Shown piece after piece: positions 1-10,670 of a DNA stretch of 64,000 nucleotides. Made by a program: the position numbers and the translations under genes. The DNA is taken from contig NC_089824.1 of the NCBI RefSeq assembly GCF_035046505.1, positions 218,186,596 to 218,250,595 on the forward strand, written 5' to 3'. Position 1 is the first letter of the stretch. Each line of letters begins with the position of its first letter. The notes below the pieces were generated by a model. The model was not told the origin of the DNA. It did not search any database and was given only the letters and a program-made list of their open reading frames with translations. This DNA is from Tiliqua scincoides. Taxonomy: Eukaryota; Chordata; Lepidosauria; Squamata; Scincidae.

Positions 1-529
1 ATATCAAAGACTGCTGTTTACTTCATTTGGGCTGCATTCTCACTCTGAAGGTTACAGTACGGACTGGTCCCCTGTGCCTTTAAAGAGAAATCTAAATTGG
101 TTTCCCTCGCCTGCTCTTTTGGCAACATCATAGATGGGGGCAGTGAAAGAGCAGAAGTGTGAGGTTCCTCCCTGTGAAGGGTGATGCCATGACCTTAAAA
201 AATAGCAGAGCCTTTAGAACATTCGGGTTCATGATAACATCACCAATCTTTTCTGTGTGCTTTGAAGTTGGCACTGTGTGCCCCTTGAGGATCGTTCTAT
301 GAAAAGTTACAAGGGACAAGAGTCCATCAATCATTGCGATGATGACCCAACAAGGCTTGTCCTTTAGGAAAGTGTAAACAGTAGAAGAAGCTGCGAGGAG
401 GAAAACAAATGAGGCTGGAGTGGATCTGAACTTTCATCTGCTTCAGATTGAAACGTGAAGTTCTGATCAAAGGAACTGAACTGGGAGAGTGAAGGAACTT
501 TTGTGTTGCAGTTAGAGAGACCCTGGACC
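1..529. other. Unassigned sequence, no gene recognised
   Basis: No motif, TIR or family I recognise. A short open frame on the minus strand (about 128-334) has no recognisable domain and is treated as chance. Confidence 0.4.
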
Positions 530-788
530 CAGTGGTGTAGCCTGCTAGAGGGGGTGCAAAGCACTAAATTTTGCAGGGAACCTCACCAGGGCATGCAATT
601 GGCCCCTCCCGCTTCCCATGGGAGCCATTTCCGGTGGTGGGAGCAAAACAGAGACATTTGCCTCTCTGCCTTCCTGTATTTGGCTCCATTTTGCTCCCAC
701 CACCTGGAATGGCTCCAATAGGAAGCGGGAGGGGCCACTTGCATGCTGCAAAACTTAGTGCTTTGCATCCCCTCTAGCTACGCCACTG
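530..788. mobile_element. Foldback hAT-like MITE, family 1 (copy 1)
   Basis: Starts CAGTGGTGTAGC and ends GCTACGCCACTG. The two halves are inverted copies of each other (GTGCAAAGCACTAA on the left, TTAGTGCTTTGCATCC on the right), so the single strand would fold into one long hairpin. The flanks CCTGGACC and CCTGAAGA are a weak 8-bp TSD. No coding capacity. The same family recurs at 1172, 6555, 41789, 44376, 46051, 48811 and 49499. Confidence 0.8.
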
Positions 789-1171
789 CCTGAAGACATA
801 GTGCAATCTGATCCTTGCCTTACGCCGCGGTGCATCGGACACTGCACCAGCCTAGAATGTAACGAATATACCATAAGGCAATATCCTGTGAGTTAGCTAA
901 GCTGGTGGGAATGACATGCCATAAGGAGAGGTGTTTGAAAACAGGGATATTTGTTTTACTCACAAGCAAGCAAGCCCATTGTGCTCAGTAAAACCTAGGC
1001 TGTAATCCTGCCTTATTGGAAACAAACACCTCTAGCCATAAGGCATTCTGAGTGCTCTGACAATTGGCTTGGTAAAGATGGGATGGCCTATTTAACATGC
1101 TAATGAGATGGTGCAGTGTGTACAGTTCACTCCCTTCTCTCAAAAAAATACTATAACTGTGTGACTAAGAT
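789..1171. other. Unassigned spacer
   Basis: AT-rich sequence between two family-1 MITEs. CCATAAGG-like words recur near 870, 920 and 1040, suggesting an old repeat, but nothing can be assigned. Confidence 0.3.
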
Positions 1172-1385
1172 CAGTGGTGTAGCTAGAGGGGGTGCAAAGC
1201 GCTGTTTTGCAGGGCACCTCACCGCTGCGTGCAAGCAGGCCCCCCTTTGGAGCCATTCCAAGCGCTGGGAGCAAAATGGTGGCATATGCCTGGCTCTGAA
1301 GGGGAGGGGGAGGGGCTGCTTGCACGCTGCATTGAGGTGCCCTACAAAACTTAGCACTTTGCACCCCCCTTTAGGTACGCCACTG
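1172..1385. mobile_element. Foldback hAT-like MITE, family 1 (copy 2)
   Basis: Starts CAGTGGTGTAGCTAGAGG and ends TACGCCACTG, with an internal inverted repeat like copy 1. The flanks ACTAAGAT and ACTGAGAG match at 6 of 8 bases, consistent with an aged 8-bp TSD. Confidence 0.8.
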
Positions 1386-2451
1386 ACTGAGAGAACAGTG
1401 GAGCTTCAATGCTCCACACTACTGCTCATCCCAGACAACCCTTTGAAAGGAGTACAGAGATCCCTCTTGATCTCCCACAGGTCACACAACTGAAATGTAA
1501 GCTACAAATCATCATGACTCCCAAGGCATGTAAAAATCCACTCGTGGGTTTGGTTTTCTCACAGTGTGACTGTGCAATCGAAATTGCTGAACTGCTTTAT
1601 GAAGCCCAGAAAGTCAGAAATAGACTCATCTCCCAACGACTCCCCTGACACTCACAAAAGTGGCGGGGAGTGTAGGAGGCTTCCTTTTTAGGTGAAGCAA
1701 ATCAGCCAAGATGCTGACTCTGCAGGAGACTCATTCTTCACTCCAATACTCTAGTGCTCTAAGTTGTGTTCCATTACAGTCCAAAAATAAAACCCCATGG
1801 ATGTTCTGGGGAGCCAGCTAGATCTGATTGAGCCTTAGCAAGATATCATGCGGGTACATAGATATCACGTGCAACAATGGCTCTCTCTCACAATCACTTT
1901 CAAGTCTCTAAAAACCTACCAGCATCCATGGGCTACAGCCACCAAGTGTAAGTGTGTAAGCAAAGAGCGTGGGACTTGGCTGTAAGTCACTCAAGAAACA
2001 AATGGATTCTGCTGCCAAATGCGAAACCCACCTAGAGAGTTTGGAAACCTTGTTGACTGTGAATATTACAGCTGTTGGGCAGCACTCTCCCGTGGCTAAT
2101 AATACACCATCCTAACTGGGGTCAGTTATACTTGCATTCACAAATAGCCCCATCTCACAACCACGGTCTGGCCTGATGACTGCTAGAAGAAGAAGCGGGG
2201 GGGGGGGGGGAGAGGAATACAGAGCCGCGTGGGTGGTGGATTTGGAATGCCTTTCACATAGAGTCTACCGCTGCTGCCGCCTCCCTTTGTAGAAGAATAA
2301 CTTGTTTGGCACTGTTATGAGTGCCAACCAGATGCAAAACAAATCACTCTTGTACTTAACAGTGCTACCTACTAGCTGCCCTAGTCCCAGGAGTTGCGCA
2401 CTTCCGGGTTTCAAGGCAGTGTGCGAGGAGCATGGTAAGAGTTTTGGGAGT
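1386..2451. other. Intergenic sequence, no feature seen
   Basis: No recognisable gene or repeat ends. It contains a poly-G tract near 2200. Short open frames here carry no domain signature. Confidence 0.35.
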
Positions 2452-3540
2452 TAAGAACATAAACATAAGAACATAAGAAGAGCCCCGCTGGATCAGGCCA
2501 AGGGCCCATCTAGTCCAGCTTCCTGTATCTCAGAGTGGCCCACCAAATGCCCCAGGCAGCACACAAGACAACAGATACAATCTGAGTCCCGGTGCCCTCC
2601 CCTGCATCTGGCAGTCAGAGGCAGCCTGCCTCTAAAATCAAGAGCTTGCACATACCTACTACCAGTGCTTTTTTTGTAAAAAAAAAAAAAAAAAAAAGTG
2701 CAGGAACTCACTACTTGTTAATCTTTTATTTCTTATTTATTTTTATTTCCATTAGAAAAAAGCCACGGGGACGAGCACAAGCGGTGCCAAGGACAACAAC
2801 ATTCTCCAGGCTTTTGCTACCTGCCAGCCAGGACCAGTCTTGACCTAGCCTGAATGTCACCGTGAAAGCTCTTGATCAGGCCATGACCAGAGCGGAGGGG
2901 TGAGTTTAGCTGCCTTCCTACCTCTGTGGCTGGGCAGCCAGGACAGGGCTTGGAGCCAATCGGTGGTGCACGTCGGTTGCTAAGTGCTCCCGGAGAGGAC
3001 CATGGCGGCCTCCAGGCCCAGGCCTCGCCTCAGGGCTGCGAAGGAGCCGCGGCGCGATGGTGAGAAGGGCGGTGGCTCGTGGGCCACCTCAGACCGGGGC
3101 GGGCGCACTGCATTCTGCTGAGGGGAAGCGTCTGGCCGCCGAGGCCAGAATGGAGCCTCCTTGGGCAGCAGCAGTCTACCTGTGGGGGGACTGCATAAAA
3201 AAGATGCCGGAACGCTGTTCCGGTGCGTTACATTAGAAAAAAAAGCCCTGCCTACTACGACTTGTAACCCGTAATGAACGTCTCCAGAAATATGTCCAAT
3301 TCCCTGTTAAAGGCATCCAGGCAAGATGCCATCACTACTTCTTGTGGCAAAGAGTTCCACAAACTAATTACACGCTGGGTAAAGAAATATTTTCGTCTGT
3401 CCTAACTCTCCCAACACTCGGGTTTCATGGATGTCCCCTGGTTCTGGTGTTATGCGAGAGGGAAAAGAGCGTCTCTCTATCCACTCTGTCTATCCCCGGC
3501 ATGATTTTGTTTGTCTCAGTCATGTCCCCACTCAGGCTTT
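2452..3540 (-). mobile_element. CR1 LINE 3' end, antisense, split by a hAT insertion
   Basis: Reading leftwards, the pieces match the 3' part of the CR1 copies at 34.6-37.2 and 53.3-54.6 kb. The outer piece 2452-2662 is the 3' UTR with the GCTGGATCAGGCC block and terminal ACATAAGAACATAAG units. The piece 3251-3540 covers the end of the reverse-transcriptase ORF (the Lys-Tyr-Phe-Phe-Thr region). Between them lies the 588-bp hAT at 2663-3250, flanked by a perfect duplication of CR1 sequence. It is much more diverged than the younger copies. Confidence 0.85.
2663..3250 (+). mobile_element. Non-autonomous hAT with captured first-exon-like segment
   Basis: The termini are CAGTGCTTTTTTT and AAAAAAAAGCCCTG, an inverted pair. 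Both flanks read CCTACTAC (2655-2662 and 3251-3258), a perfect 8-bp TSD inside a CR1. The interior is GC-rich from about 2930 to 3180, unlike the flanking DNA. It holds an ATG in good context at 3002, a 58-nt open stretch beginning M-A-A-S-R-P-R-P, and a splice-donor-like G|GTGAGA at 3060. That looks like the promoter and first coding exon of a host gene picked up by the transposon. The source gene is not recognised, and it could instead be the first exon of the parent hAT. Confidence 0.7.
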
Positions 3541-4462
3541 TAGCACAGGTTTTAGCAGGCTTTTAGTTTTTTAGCACGGGGCAGCAGGCCTGGGCAGGCA
3601 GCAGGCAGTGTTTCAGCTCGCGTACCTCTGAAAGTTTAATTTCTTGATGTTCTGATTAAATGACGATAGCGTTTTACCAGATTTACTGTGTGCCAGCCAG
3701 GGCTCTGTTTGGATTCAGTCTCTTGAGTCAGCAGCCAAACAGAAGTCCATTGAAGGAGACTGAATTATTGGTCTGCTTGCAATTTTGTCTACAAACGGAA
3801 GAAAGACCGGGAGGGGGGAGGGTCAGGCGGAGGCATCACTGTATTCCCCGTCTCCCCTTCCTGGAGAGCTAAGAAGGGTGAATTGTGGGCACCAATGCAA
3901 ATGACCCTGTTAGAACAGAACCAGGCATTAAAGCAAGGGAGCATTTCATCAAATCAGCTTTTGGATTGTGGGTGACAGAGAAGGTGCACACCTGATTGTG
4001 TGGTTCAACAAATGGGCAAGAAGCAGGAAGTGGGCATGAGCTCAGCTACTGCTTCCTGCTTCTGCACTTCCCAGTTATGTCCAAAGCATTGATTGTGTGC
4101 ATCAAATTTAGTGTTGCCATAAAAACCAGCAGAGAGTCTTGTGGCATCTTGAAGACTTAGCAACCGTATTTCAGCACAAGCTTTGAGTGTCAGAGAGTCC
4201 ACTGTGTTCAGGCCAAACTAGACAATACCCAGATCACATAACCAGGACCTATGTGTTTGGTACTCACAAAAACAGCCCTATTATAAGGCAGACCAAATTG
4301 CAGGCAGACCACAGTAGTGTGGAGGGAGTGTCCTTGTCCAGATTAGCCCCTGAGTTGTTGCTATTTGCCCCAAAGGGAAATTTCCATGAACAGACAGGGA
4401 TGAGGGTGATCAAGACTGGGACTCTGGCAGGGACAAAGGGTTAAGCCCCTTTTACCACAACA
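3541..4462. other. Unassigned; short interspersed-repeat-like word at about 4110-4205
   Basis: Around 4110-4205 the sequence has the AGAGTCTTGTGGCATCTTGA and CAGAGAGTCC words of a mid-repetitive reptile repeat, but its ends cannot be set. Nothing else is recognised. Confidence 0.3.
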
Positions 4463-4616
4463 AGGTAAGGGATGCAAGGGATGCAAGGGAGGGCACCAGG
4501 ATGAGGTCCCTTGTTATCTGGTGTGCTCCCTGGGGCATTTGGTGGGCCGCTGTGAGATACAGGAAGCTGGACTAAATGGGCCTATGGCCTGATCCAGTGG
4601 GGCTGTTCTTATGTTC
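4463..4616 (+). mobile_element. CR1 LINE 3' tail fragment
   Basis: Contains the CR1 3' UTR blocks TTGTTATCTGGTGTGCTCCC and GATCCAGTGGGGCTGTTC seen at the end of the long CR1 at 37.0-37.2 kb. It ends in TTATGTTC. It is strongly 5'-truncated, with only about 150 bp of tail. Confidence 0.85.
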
Positions 4617-6554
4617 ACAACATTTCTGACCCAGATCTGGGCTCATGCAGCTGCTATTTACATTTTTTTGAATGATCATTGAGTCCTTAATCACATAGTC
4701 TGTGGCATATTGTCTAATTGGGCCATCTGACAAATAAAGTGGCCATCTAAGCAAGTAGGCAGATATACCCTAAGTGCAGAGATTTGTTCCTAACCAATTT
4801 ATTTCTAATCAAGCGAGGCCAAAAGGTGAAAGAATGCCAAAGATAGCTGAAGCAATGCAGAGTACATTTGAATACATAATCCAAACCCATGAAACAAAGA
4901 TTTGGTGAACATGGGTGTGGACCACCCCTTCCCTTACTACCTATCTATTCATTTTCTATGTCCCATTTTCATTTGAAAACAAAGCAGCTTAGAAAGGGAA
5001 CATGAAAATAATTTAAAATGGATCCCCACGAACAATAACGGCAGAACAGCAGCAGAGAATGAATCAAATAAATCTAAAATCAGTTCTGCATGACATTCAA
5101 GGCATTTCCAAACAGAAATGTCATCAGCATCTGCTTCAAAAGTGCAAGGGAGGGAAACAATCCTGATCTCTCTGGAGAGGAAGGACTTCCACAATTCTGG
5201 GACTGGCAGGTTCACCTGATTGCAGTTGGACCTTCAGGTAATCTGGTCCCAAAGCAGTGAGGGCTTGGCGAGCTCAATAATGTTACGGGCAGCCCAATTC
5301 TGAGGTGGCAGTACTGCCGGGTGCAACTACACCAAAGCAATTACCACTACACCCGGTGGCCTTGCAGCAGCTGCCAGTGGTCTCCTCCAGGAAAGGGAAC
5401 TATTGTCCCCTTCCCCCAGGGAAAGCTCTAAGCCCCGCAATGGGGCTTCTCAAGTCTAAACCTGTTATTTTGCCTTCTGACCCAACAAGGCGTTCAGGAT
5501 GAGGCAGAGCAGAGCTCTGCAGATTCTGTCCCCTTCTATCTTGGTTCCGCCACCTCCTCCTCCCCCTCCCATCTGTGGCATGTGGGCTTGTCTCCAACTT
5601 ACTCCTTCCAGCTGTGCCTGCCTGACCTTGTTCCCTTCAAATCAAGGGAAGTAGACAAAACACCATATTGCTCTTATTAGATAATTTATTTAACACCCAT
5701 GCTGCATTATTTAAGCCTTCCTTCTGAACCACAGCCTGCCTAGCTTAAATGCAAACATTGCCATGAAGAGGGAGGGATATGCTCCTAATCTCAGATCCCC
5801 AAACATTAGGTCAGTTTTCATAGGGAGATCCATTTCAAGCTTGATTTTATCAAAGTGGGGGGGGGGGAAAGAGTTATTGTTACAACAGAAAATCCATCTT
5901 CCACTTCCTGGATTTCCTCACTTCAATTAAGAGCACGGTGTACTGTAAATGGTGACCCAGTGCACAACCAAGACACCTGCTTAGAAAATAACTCTACATC
6001 ACTCGAGTAAGTGAGCCATATTACATATTTACAAAGACTGAACCCTAGCTATTCCATCCTGGGCAGAAAAAAAATCTTTCCTGGAATAAAGCACATCCTT
6101 TCTAACACTGCAGTGCTCACACTTCTCTTGAGTAAGTGAGTTTCAAAAATTTGTAAACCTGAGAAAACAGAATCCAATTTACAACAGTTGTAACCGTAAA
6201 GAACACAAACCCTTTTTTTGACTGTTCTATCTTTAGCAAAACAAATTGTAGAAGTTTGTTCACTGGTTTTTAGTTCAAGGAAAAAGTTCTTTACAGTATC
6301 TGGGCTCCAAAAGGAATGTTCTAATTGTTCCCAGTTCATTTCTTAGAGAGTTTCTTGAAAGTTTTGCTCACTAATCTCAGGTGGACTAAGGAAAAGATAC
6401 AAAAAAGGCACTCTGCACATGTTCTAAAACTCTCCCTCCACAGTTACTTTACATGTTCCAGGGCTGAGCCCTGATATTCAAAATAGGTCACACTACCAAG
6501 CCCTGGCGCAAATTAATTTTCTGCTGATTATAGAAATGCACATAAAGTTAGAGT
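4617..6554. other. Intergenic, no gene or repeat recognised
   Basis: About 1.9 kb without recognisable ORF homology or element ends. There is a poly-G run near 5860. No splice-flanked conserved stretch was recognised. Confidence 0.4.
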
Positions 6555-7127
6555 CAGTGGAGTAGCTAGGGGGTGCAAAGCGCTAAGTTTTGCAGGGAGC
6601 CTCACCGCAGCATGCAAGCAGCCCCTCTCCCTTTCAGAGCCATTGGGGGGGAAGCAAAATGGAGGTGTACACCTGGCTCTGAAGGCGAGGGGAGAGGACG
6701 CTAGCACAGTGGTTCTCACACATTTAGCACCAGGACCCACATTTTAGAATGAGAATCTGTCAGGATCCACCAGAGGAGATGTCATCAAGTAGGAACATTT
6801 TTCACAATCCTAGGCTGCAATCCTACCCATATTTACCCAGGTGTAAGTCTCAACTATTATCATTGTTAAACATTGTATAACATATACAGAGTAGCTTGTT
6901 AAAAGTACAGGTCTGTAACATTTTCACAAATGCAGTCACATACCATGGAAGCATCAAGTCTGATATAATAAAAATAAAATACTGAAATGAATGGGGACCC
7001 ACTTGAAATTGGCTCTCAACCCACCTAGTGGGTCCTGACCCACAGTTTGAGAAACACTGTGCTAGCACACCATGGGGAGGCTCCCTGCAAAACATAGCAC
7101 TTTGCACCCCCTCTAGCTACTCCACTG
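6555..7127. mobile_element. Foldback hAT-like MITE, family 1 (copy 3), containing a nested hAT
   Basis: Starts CAGTGGAGTAGCTAGG and ends CTAGCTACTCCACTG, with perfect 8-bp TSDs GTTAGAGT at 6547-6554 and 7128-7135. It is interrupted by the Charlie-like element at 6707-7059. Removing that insert leaves a foldback of about 220 bp like the other copies. Confidence 0.9.
6707..7059. mobile_element. Charlie-like hAT MITE nested in a family-1 MITE
   Basis: The termini are CAGTGGTTCTCA and GAGAAACACTG, typical of hAT-Charlie elements. The flanks CGCTAGCA and TGCTAGCA match at 7 of 8; the one difference is at a CpG. Internal words (AGCACCAGGACCCAC, GTGGGTCCTGACCCAC) match the copies at 7752 and 15125. 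Confidence 0.9.
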
Positions 7128-7135
7128 GTTAGAGT

Positions 7136-7743
7136 TTTAGGGGTAATCATCAGCTACTCCTCCTAACTCAGAAAGAGCAGGCTTCTTTGTGGAATCTCCT
7201 TTGGTGTGTCCAGATAGTGAAATGAACACATTAGCATCCTCAAGTGACTCCCTTCTGACCTGATACTGGATCCTTCAGTATCAGATTTTTTTTTTTTAAA
7301 AAAAGGAAAAGAACTGAACGAGGAAGGAGGATAAATCCAACTTGCAGCTTTGCATTCGGGTGGTGTTCTTCCTTGTCATGAGTGATCATTCATATTTACA
7401 CTAGCAGACAGCCTAGAAAAAACAAAATCCCCAGGGAAGATCTCCTTCATCACTGAAGTTCATGTCACTGGCTTGATTGTGTTGCCTGTGAGAGATGCAA
7501 AACCACATATGCAAATAAAACACAGAATAGGTGCATTTGGTTAATCAATTGGCTCTCCAGGCCCCTTCAGCTCCCCTGCAATTATGGTGAAAAGCATCTG
7601 TATTCTGGAGCAGAAAGGGACCCCTTTCAGTCTAGGAACAGCACCCTGGGATTCCTTCTCTGGTGTTTCAACTCTGCCATCTAGGGGTCATTTGGGGGTA
7701 CTGATTTCTGCAATTTAAACCTTTTGTTCACTTGTAGCAACAG
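7136..7743. other. Intergenic, no feature seen
   Basis: A T/A homopolymer patch lies near 7290. No gene or element termini were recognised. Confidence 0.35.
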
Positions 7744-7751
7744 CTTTAGAC

Positions 7752-8209
7752 CAGTGATTCCCAAACTTTTTAGCACCAGGACCCACTTTTTAAAATGATA
7801 CTCTGCTGGAAGCCACCTAGGTATACAGGACTTAAAAAAAGAGATCTCGAAAGAAATAATATTTTTTATTTACAGGTAATAATAACCAGGAAAAACAATA
7901 TTCAAACATTTTATCTCCCTGTATTTACACAAGCTTGCAAATTGCAAGAGCTGAGCTCTTTGCGAACTGATGGAGCTGAGCTCTTCGCAGGGCAATTAGC
8001 ACCTATCTTGTGACTGCAGGAATGGAGCTTTTTGCAAGGCAAGTAGCAGCTGTCTGATATTTGAATAGCTTCAGGGCTTGACACAATTAAGTATCTGCTC
8101 TTTCCATTATTGGTGTTTTCATTGGAGGCTCTGCTTGGGGCTTTGAGACCCACCAAAAATTGGGTCGTGACCCACCAGTGGGTCCTGACCCACAGTTTCG
8201 GAACCACTG
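7752..8209. mobile_element. Charlie-like hAT MITE with perfect TSD
   Basis: 458 bp from CAGTGATTCCCAAAC to GTTTCGGAACCACTG. Both flanks read CTTTAGAC (7744-7751 and 8210-8217). Short open frames inside are chance. The same family runs off the right edge of the window in the opposite orientation, from 63731. Confidence 0.95.
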
Positions 8210-8436
8210 CTTTAGACCAAATAGCATCCCTGGGAAGAAGCATCTCTGTCGCACATGTACATATCCTTTGATTTGTTCAACTTCTGAATACCTTATTTTT
8301 AGTTGCCTTTATGGCCATCAGAGAGTCCATTGTAAAGTGATTTGTTTGGAAAGTGAACCCATTGTAAAGTGAACCATTCCATTGTACCTTATTGAAATCA
8401 CAAGACACATAAGCATCACCATAGGTTTGTCTATAG

Positions 8437-8881
8437 CAGGGGTGCCCAAACCCCGGCCCGGGGGCCACTTGCGGCCCTCAAGGCCTCTCTATGTGGCCCG
8501 CAGGGAGCCCCTAGCCTCCAATGATCCTCTGGCCCTCCTGGAGATTTGTTGGAGCCCACACTGGCCCGATGCAACTGCTCTCAGCGTGAGGGCAACTGTT
8601 TGGCCTCTCAAGTGAGCTGTGGGATGAGGGCTCCCTCCACTGCTTCTTGTTTCACGTCTGTGATGCAGTAGGAGCAGCAAAGGAAAGGCCAGCCTTGCTT
8701 TGTTCAAGGCCTTTTATAGGCCTTGAACTACTGCAAGACCTTCATTCATTCATATAAGTTCATCTTTAATATATTCATTTATGTAAATTTATTCAAATTT
8801 GAAATGTAAATTAATTCGGCCCCCCCACACGGTGTCAGAGAGATGATGTGGCCCTCCTGCCAAAAACTTTGGACACCCCTG
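8437..8881. mobile_element. hAT MITE of the CAGGGGTG family, perfect TSD
   Basis: 445 bp from CAGGGGTGCCCAAACC to TTTGGACACCCCTG, with perfect 8-bp TSDs GTCTATAG (8429-8436 and 8882-8889). A second copy in the opposite orientation lies at 20135-20598; they share the GAGAGATGATGTGGCCC and CTTGCTTTG blocks. Confidence 0.95.
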
Positions 8882-8960
8882 GTCTATAGCATCAATATCC
8901 CCAAGATGTTCCAAAAAGATTCTCTTCCTGGGGGTCATACAAAATGGAAAGCCTGTAGAC

Positions 8961-9030
8961 CAGCATTTCCCAAACTGTGGGTCCTGACCCACTAGTGGGG
9001 TCACCACCCGATTTTGGGTGGGACACGAAC
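8961..9030. mobile_element. Partial Charlie-like hAT end
   Basis: CAGCATTTCCCAAACTGTGG followed by CCTGACCCACTAGTGGG is the inverted right end of the 7752-8209 family. The opposite terminus was not found, so this is a fragment. Confidence 0.65.
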
Positions 9031-9234
9031 AACCCTCTGCTAGAGTTTCCAGACTTCCAGGTGTTCTATGTGGCAAATGTCACAAAAATAAATTGAGCTT
9101 CAGGTTGGAATTCAGACTGTGGGTACAAGGCCTGAGCCAGTCAGTATGGGGGGCTCTAACTGAGCTCTCCCTGCTGACATTTGTTTACTCCAGCATAGGG
9201 AGAGAGTGCCAGGGAGGGGGTTAAGGAGCGGATG

Positions 9235-9384
9235 AGAACATAAGAAGAGCCCTGCTGGATCAGGCCCAGGGCCCATCTAGTCCAGCTTCCTGTATCTCAC
9301 AGCGGCCCACCAGATGCCTCAGGGAGCACACACAAGACCACAAGATACTGCATCTTGCTGCCACCTCCTGCATCTAGCATTACG
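9235..9384 (-). mobile_element. CR1 LINE 3' tail fragment, antisense
   Basis: Carries ACATAAGAAGAGCCCTGCTG, the GCCCATCTAGTCCAGCTTCC block and TGGCCCACCAGATGCC-type sequence, that is, the complement of the CR1 3' UTR. About 150 bp, 5'-truncated. Confidence 0.85.
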
Positions 9385-10036
9385 CTCACACACCCCAGCA
9401 TGGACACCAGATTGCAATTGGGTTTAACTTGTGCTACTTTATTAAATACAGTGACCAATTTTAAGGCATGAAACCTACTGAATATACCGGCTGATGGCGT
9501 AGGGGGAAAACGAGCAGGCCTGCGGCACACCTGCTGTACTTGCTGGGCTGCAACGTACGGAGGGTCGAGACCAAGAGTCTCGAAGTGCCTGATATGGCTC
9601 CAGGTTGATGCAGAGGAGATGTGAGTGGGAGAGGGGCTTACCACTGCCAACTGTAGCAGCCGCCCTTGGGCAACATCTCACAGGGGTGACTTTCCCATCC
9701 CCAAACAGAGCATCCTTTTACTGCGTCAGTGGGGAAAGAGACCTGGAGACAAGCAGGAGGCAAGCAGCCAGCTCTGGGGTCACTGACAACAAAGGCCAAT
9801 GCCATCCTTTTCTTCTCTTCATGTGCCTACTGGGCTCTGTGCCAGAGAGGAGGCAGGCAGAGAGGCGGAGACTCACAACTGCAGGACTTTGTTGCCAGCA
9901 GACTCCAACAGAGCAGGGGTGGGTGGGTGCACAAATAACATCTGCTGCTTTCCCAGTGCTCAGGTGGCCGGAATATGGGATGGGGAACTTTACTCCCGGT
10001 CCCCTCCCCCTTTGCCGGTCTTGGAAGCCTCTAACA
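9385..10036. other. Unassigned, possibly repetitive
   Basis: The stretch around 9420-9445 (TGCTACTTTATTAA) resembles one at about 39860 (GGCCACTTTATTAA), so this may be a remnant of an unclassified retroelement. Open frames of up to 157 codons overlap on both strands without recognisable domains and are not called. Confidence 0.3.
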
Positions 10037-10387
10037 CAGTGCTTCTCAAACCTTTTAGCACCGTGGCCCACTTTTTAAAATGATACTGTATCAGGACACA
10101 CCTATGCTTGCAAGACTTTAAAAAAAGGAGATCTATAAATAAACAATATTTTAATTATTTATTTACAAGGAATAATATTTTTATTTATTTCTTTATGGAG
10201 CTGACCTCTTTGCAGGGCAATTAGCAGCTATCAGATTTTGGAAGAGCCTCAGGGCTTGAGGCAATTAGCTATCTGATCTTGCCAACAACTGTGTTTACAT
10301 TTGAGGCTCTGCAAAGTGCTATGCAAACCACCAAAAATCAAGTCATAACCCCGCAGTGAGTCCCAACCCACAGTTTGGGAACCACTG
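10037..10387. mobile_element. Charlie-like hAT MITE with perfect TSD
   Basis: 351 bp from CAGTGCTTCTCAAACC to GTTTGGGAACCACTG, with perfect TSDs CTCTAACA at 10029-10036 and 10388-10395. Related to 7752-8209 but internally shortened. Confidence 0.95.
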
Positions 10388-10389
10388 CT

Positions 10390-10670
10390 CTAACAACATT
10401 TCTTAGGGGAAAGACAGGGCTGTAAATAACTTCTGCCACCACATCCAATTTGACAGAAACCATAATAGCTAGACCTCCTCTTGTTCTTCATTTTACATGC
10501 GACTTAAGGGCAGGAAGCAAAAAGGAGCTATACCCTTGCAACATGGGAACAGCATCAAGCGTCCAGGTCTCCTGCAGACAAAGAAGGTGAAAAGATGAAA
10601 GAAATTTCAAAAAATCCTGATCATAAGTCTTATTCTGCCAACCTGCAATATTCCAGGATAAAACAGAGAG
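10390..10670 (-). CDS. LINE ORF2 fragment: start of AP-endonuclease domain
   Basis: Directly downstream of the ORF1 stop on the minus strand, translation in the same frame gives S-W-N-I-A-G-W, then L-C-L-Q-E-T-W, then R-G-G-L-A-I-M-V-S. These are hallmarks of the N-terminal half of the apurinic-like endonuclease of non-LTR retrotransposons: an Asn-containing start, the catalytic Glu of QET, and the GG-L block. A TGA lies inside the segment, and the rest of ORF2 (remaining endonuclease, reverse transcriptase) is absent. It is therefore a truncated, inactive piece. The clade is not assigned. Confidence 0.75.

Noticed and set aside
9605-10078. 157-codon plus-strand frame
   Set aside because: It runs into the hAT MITE at 10037 and has no domain; an opposite-strand frame of similar length covers the same bases.
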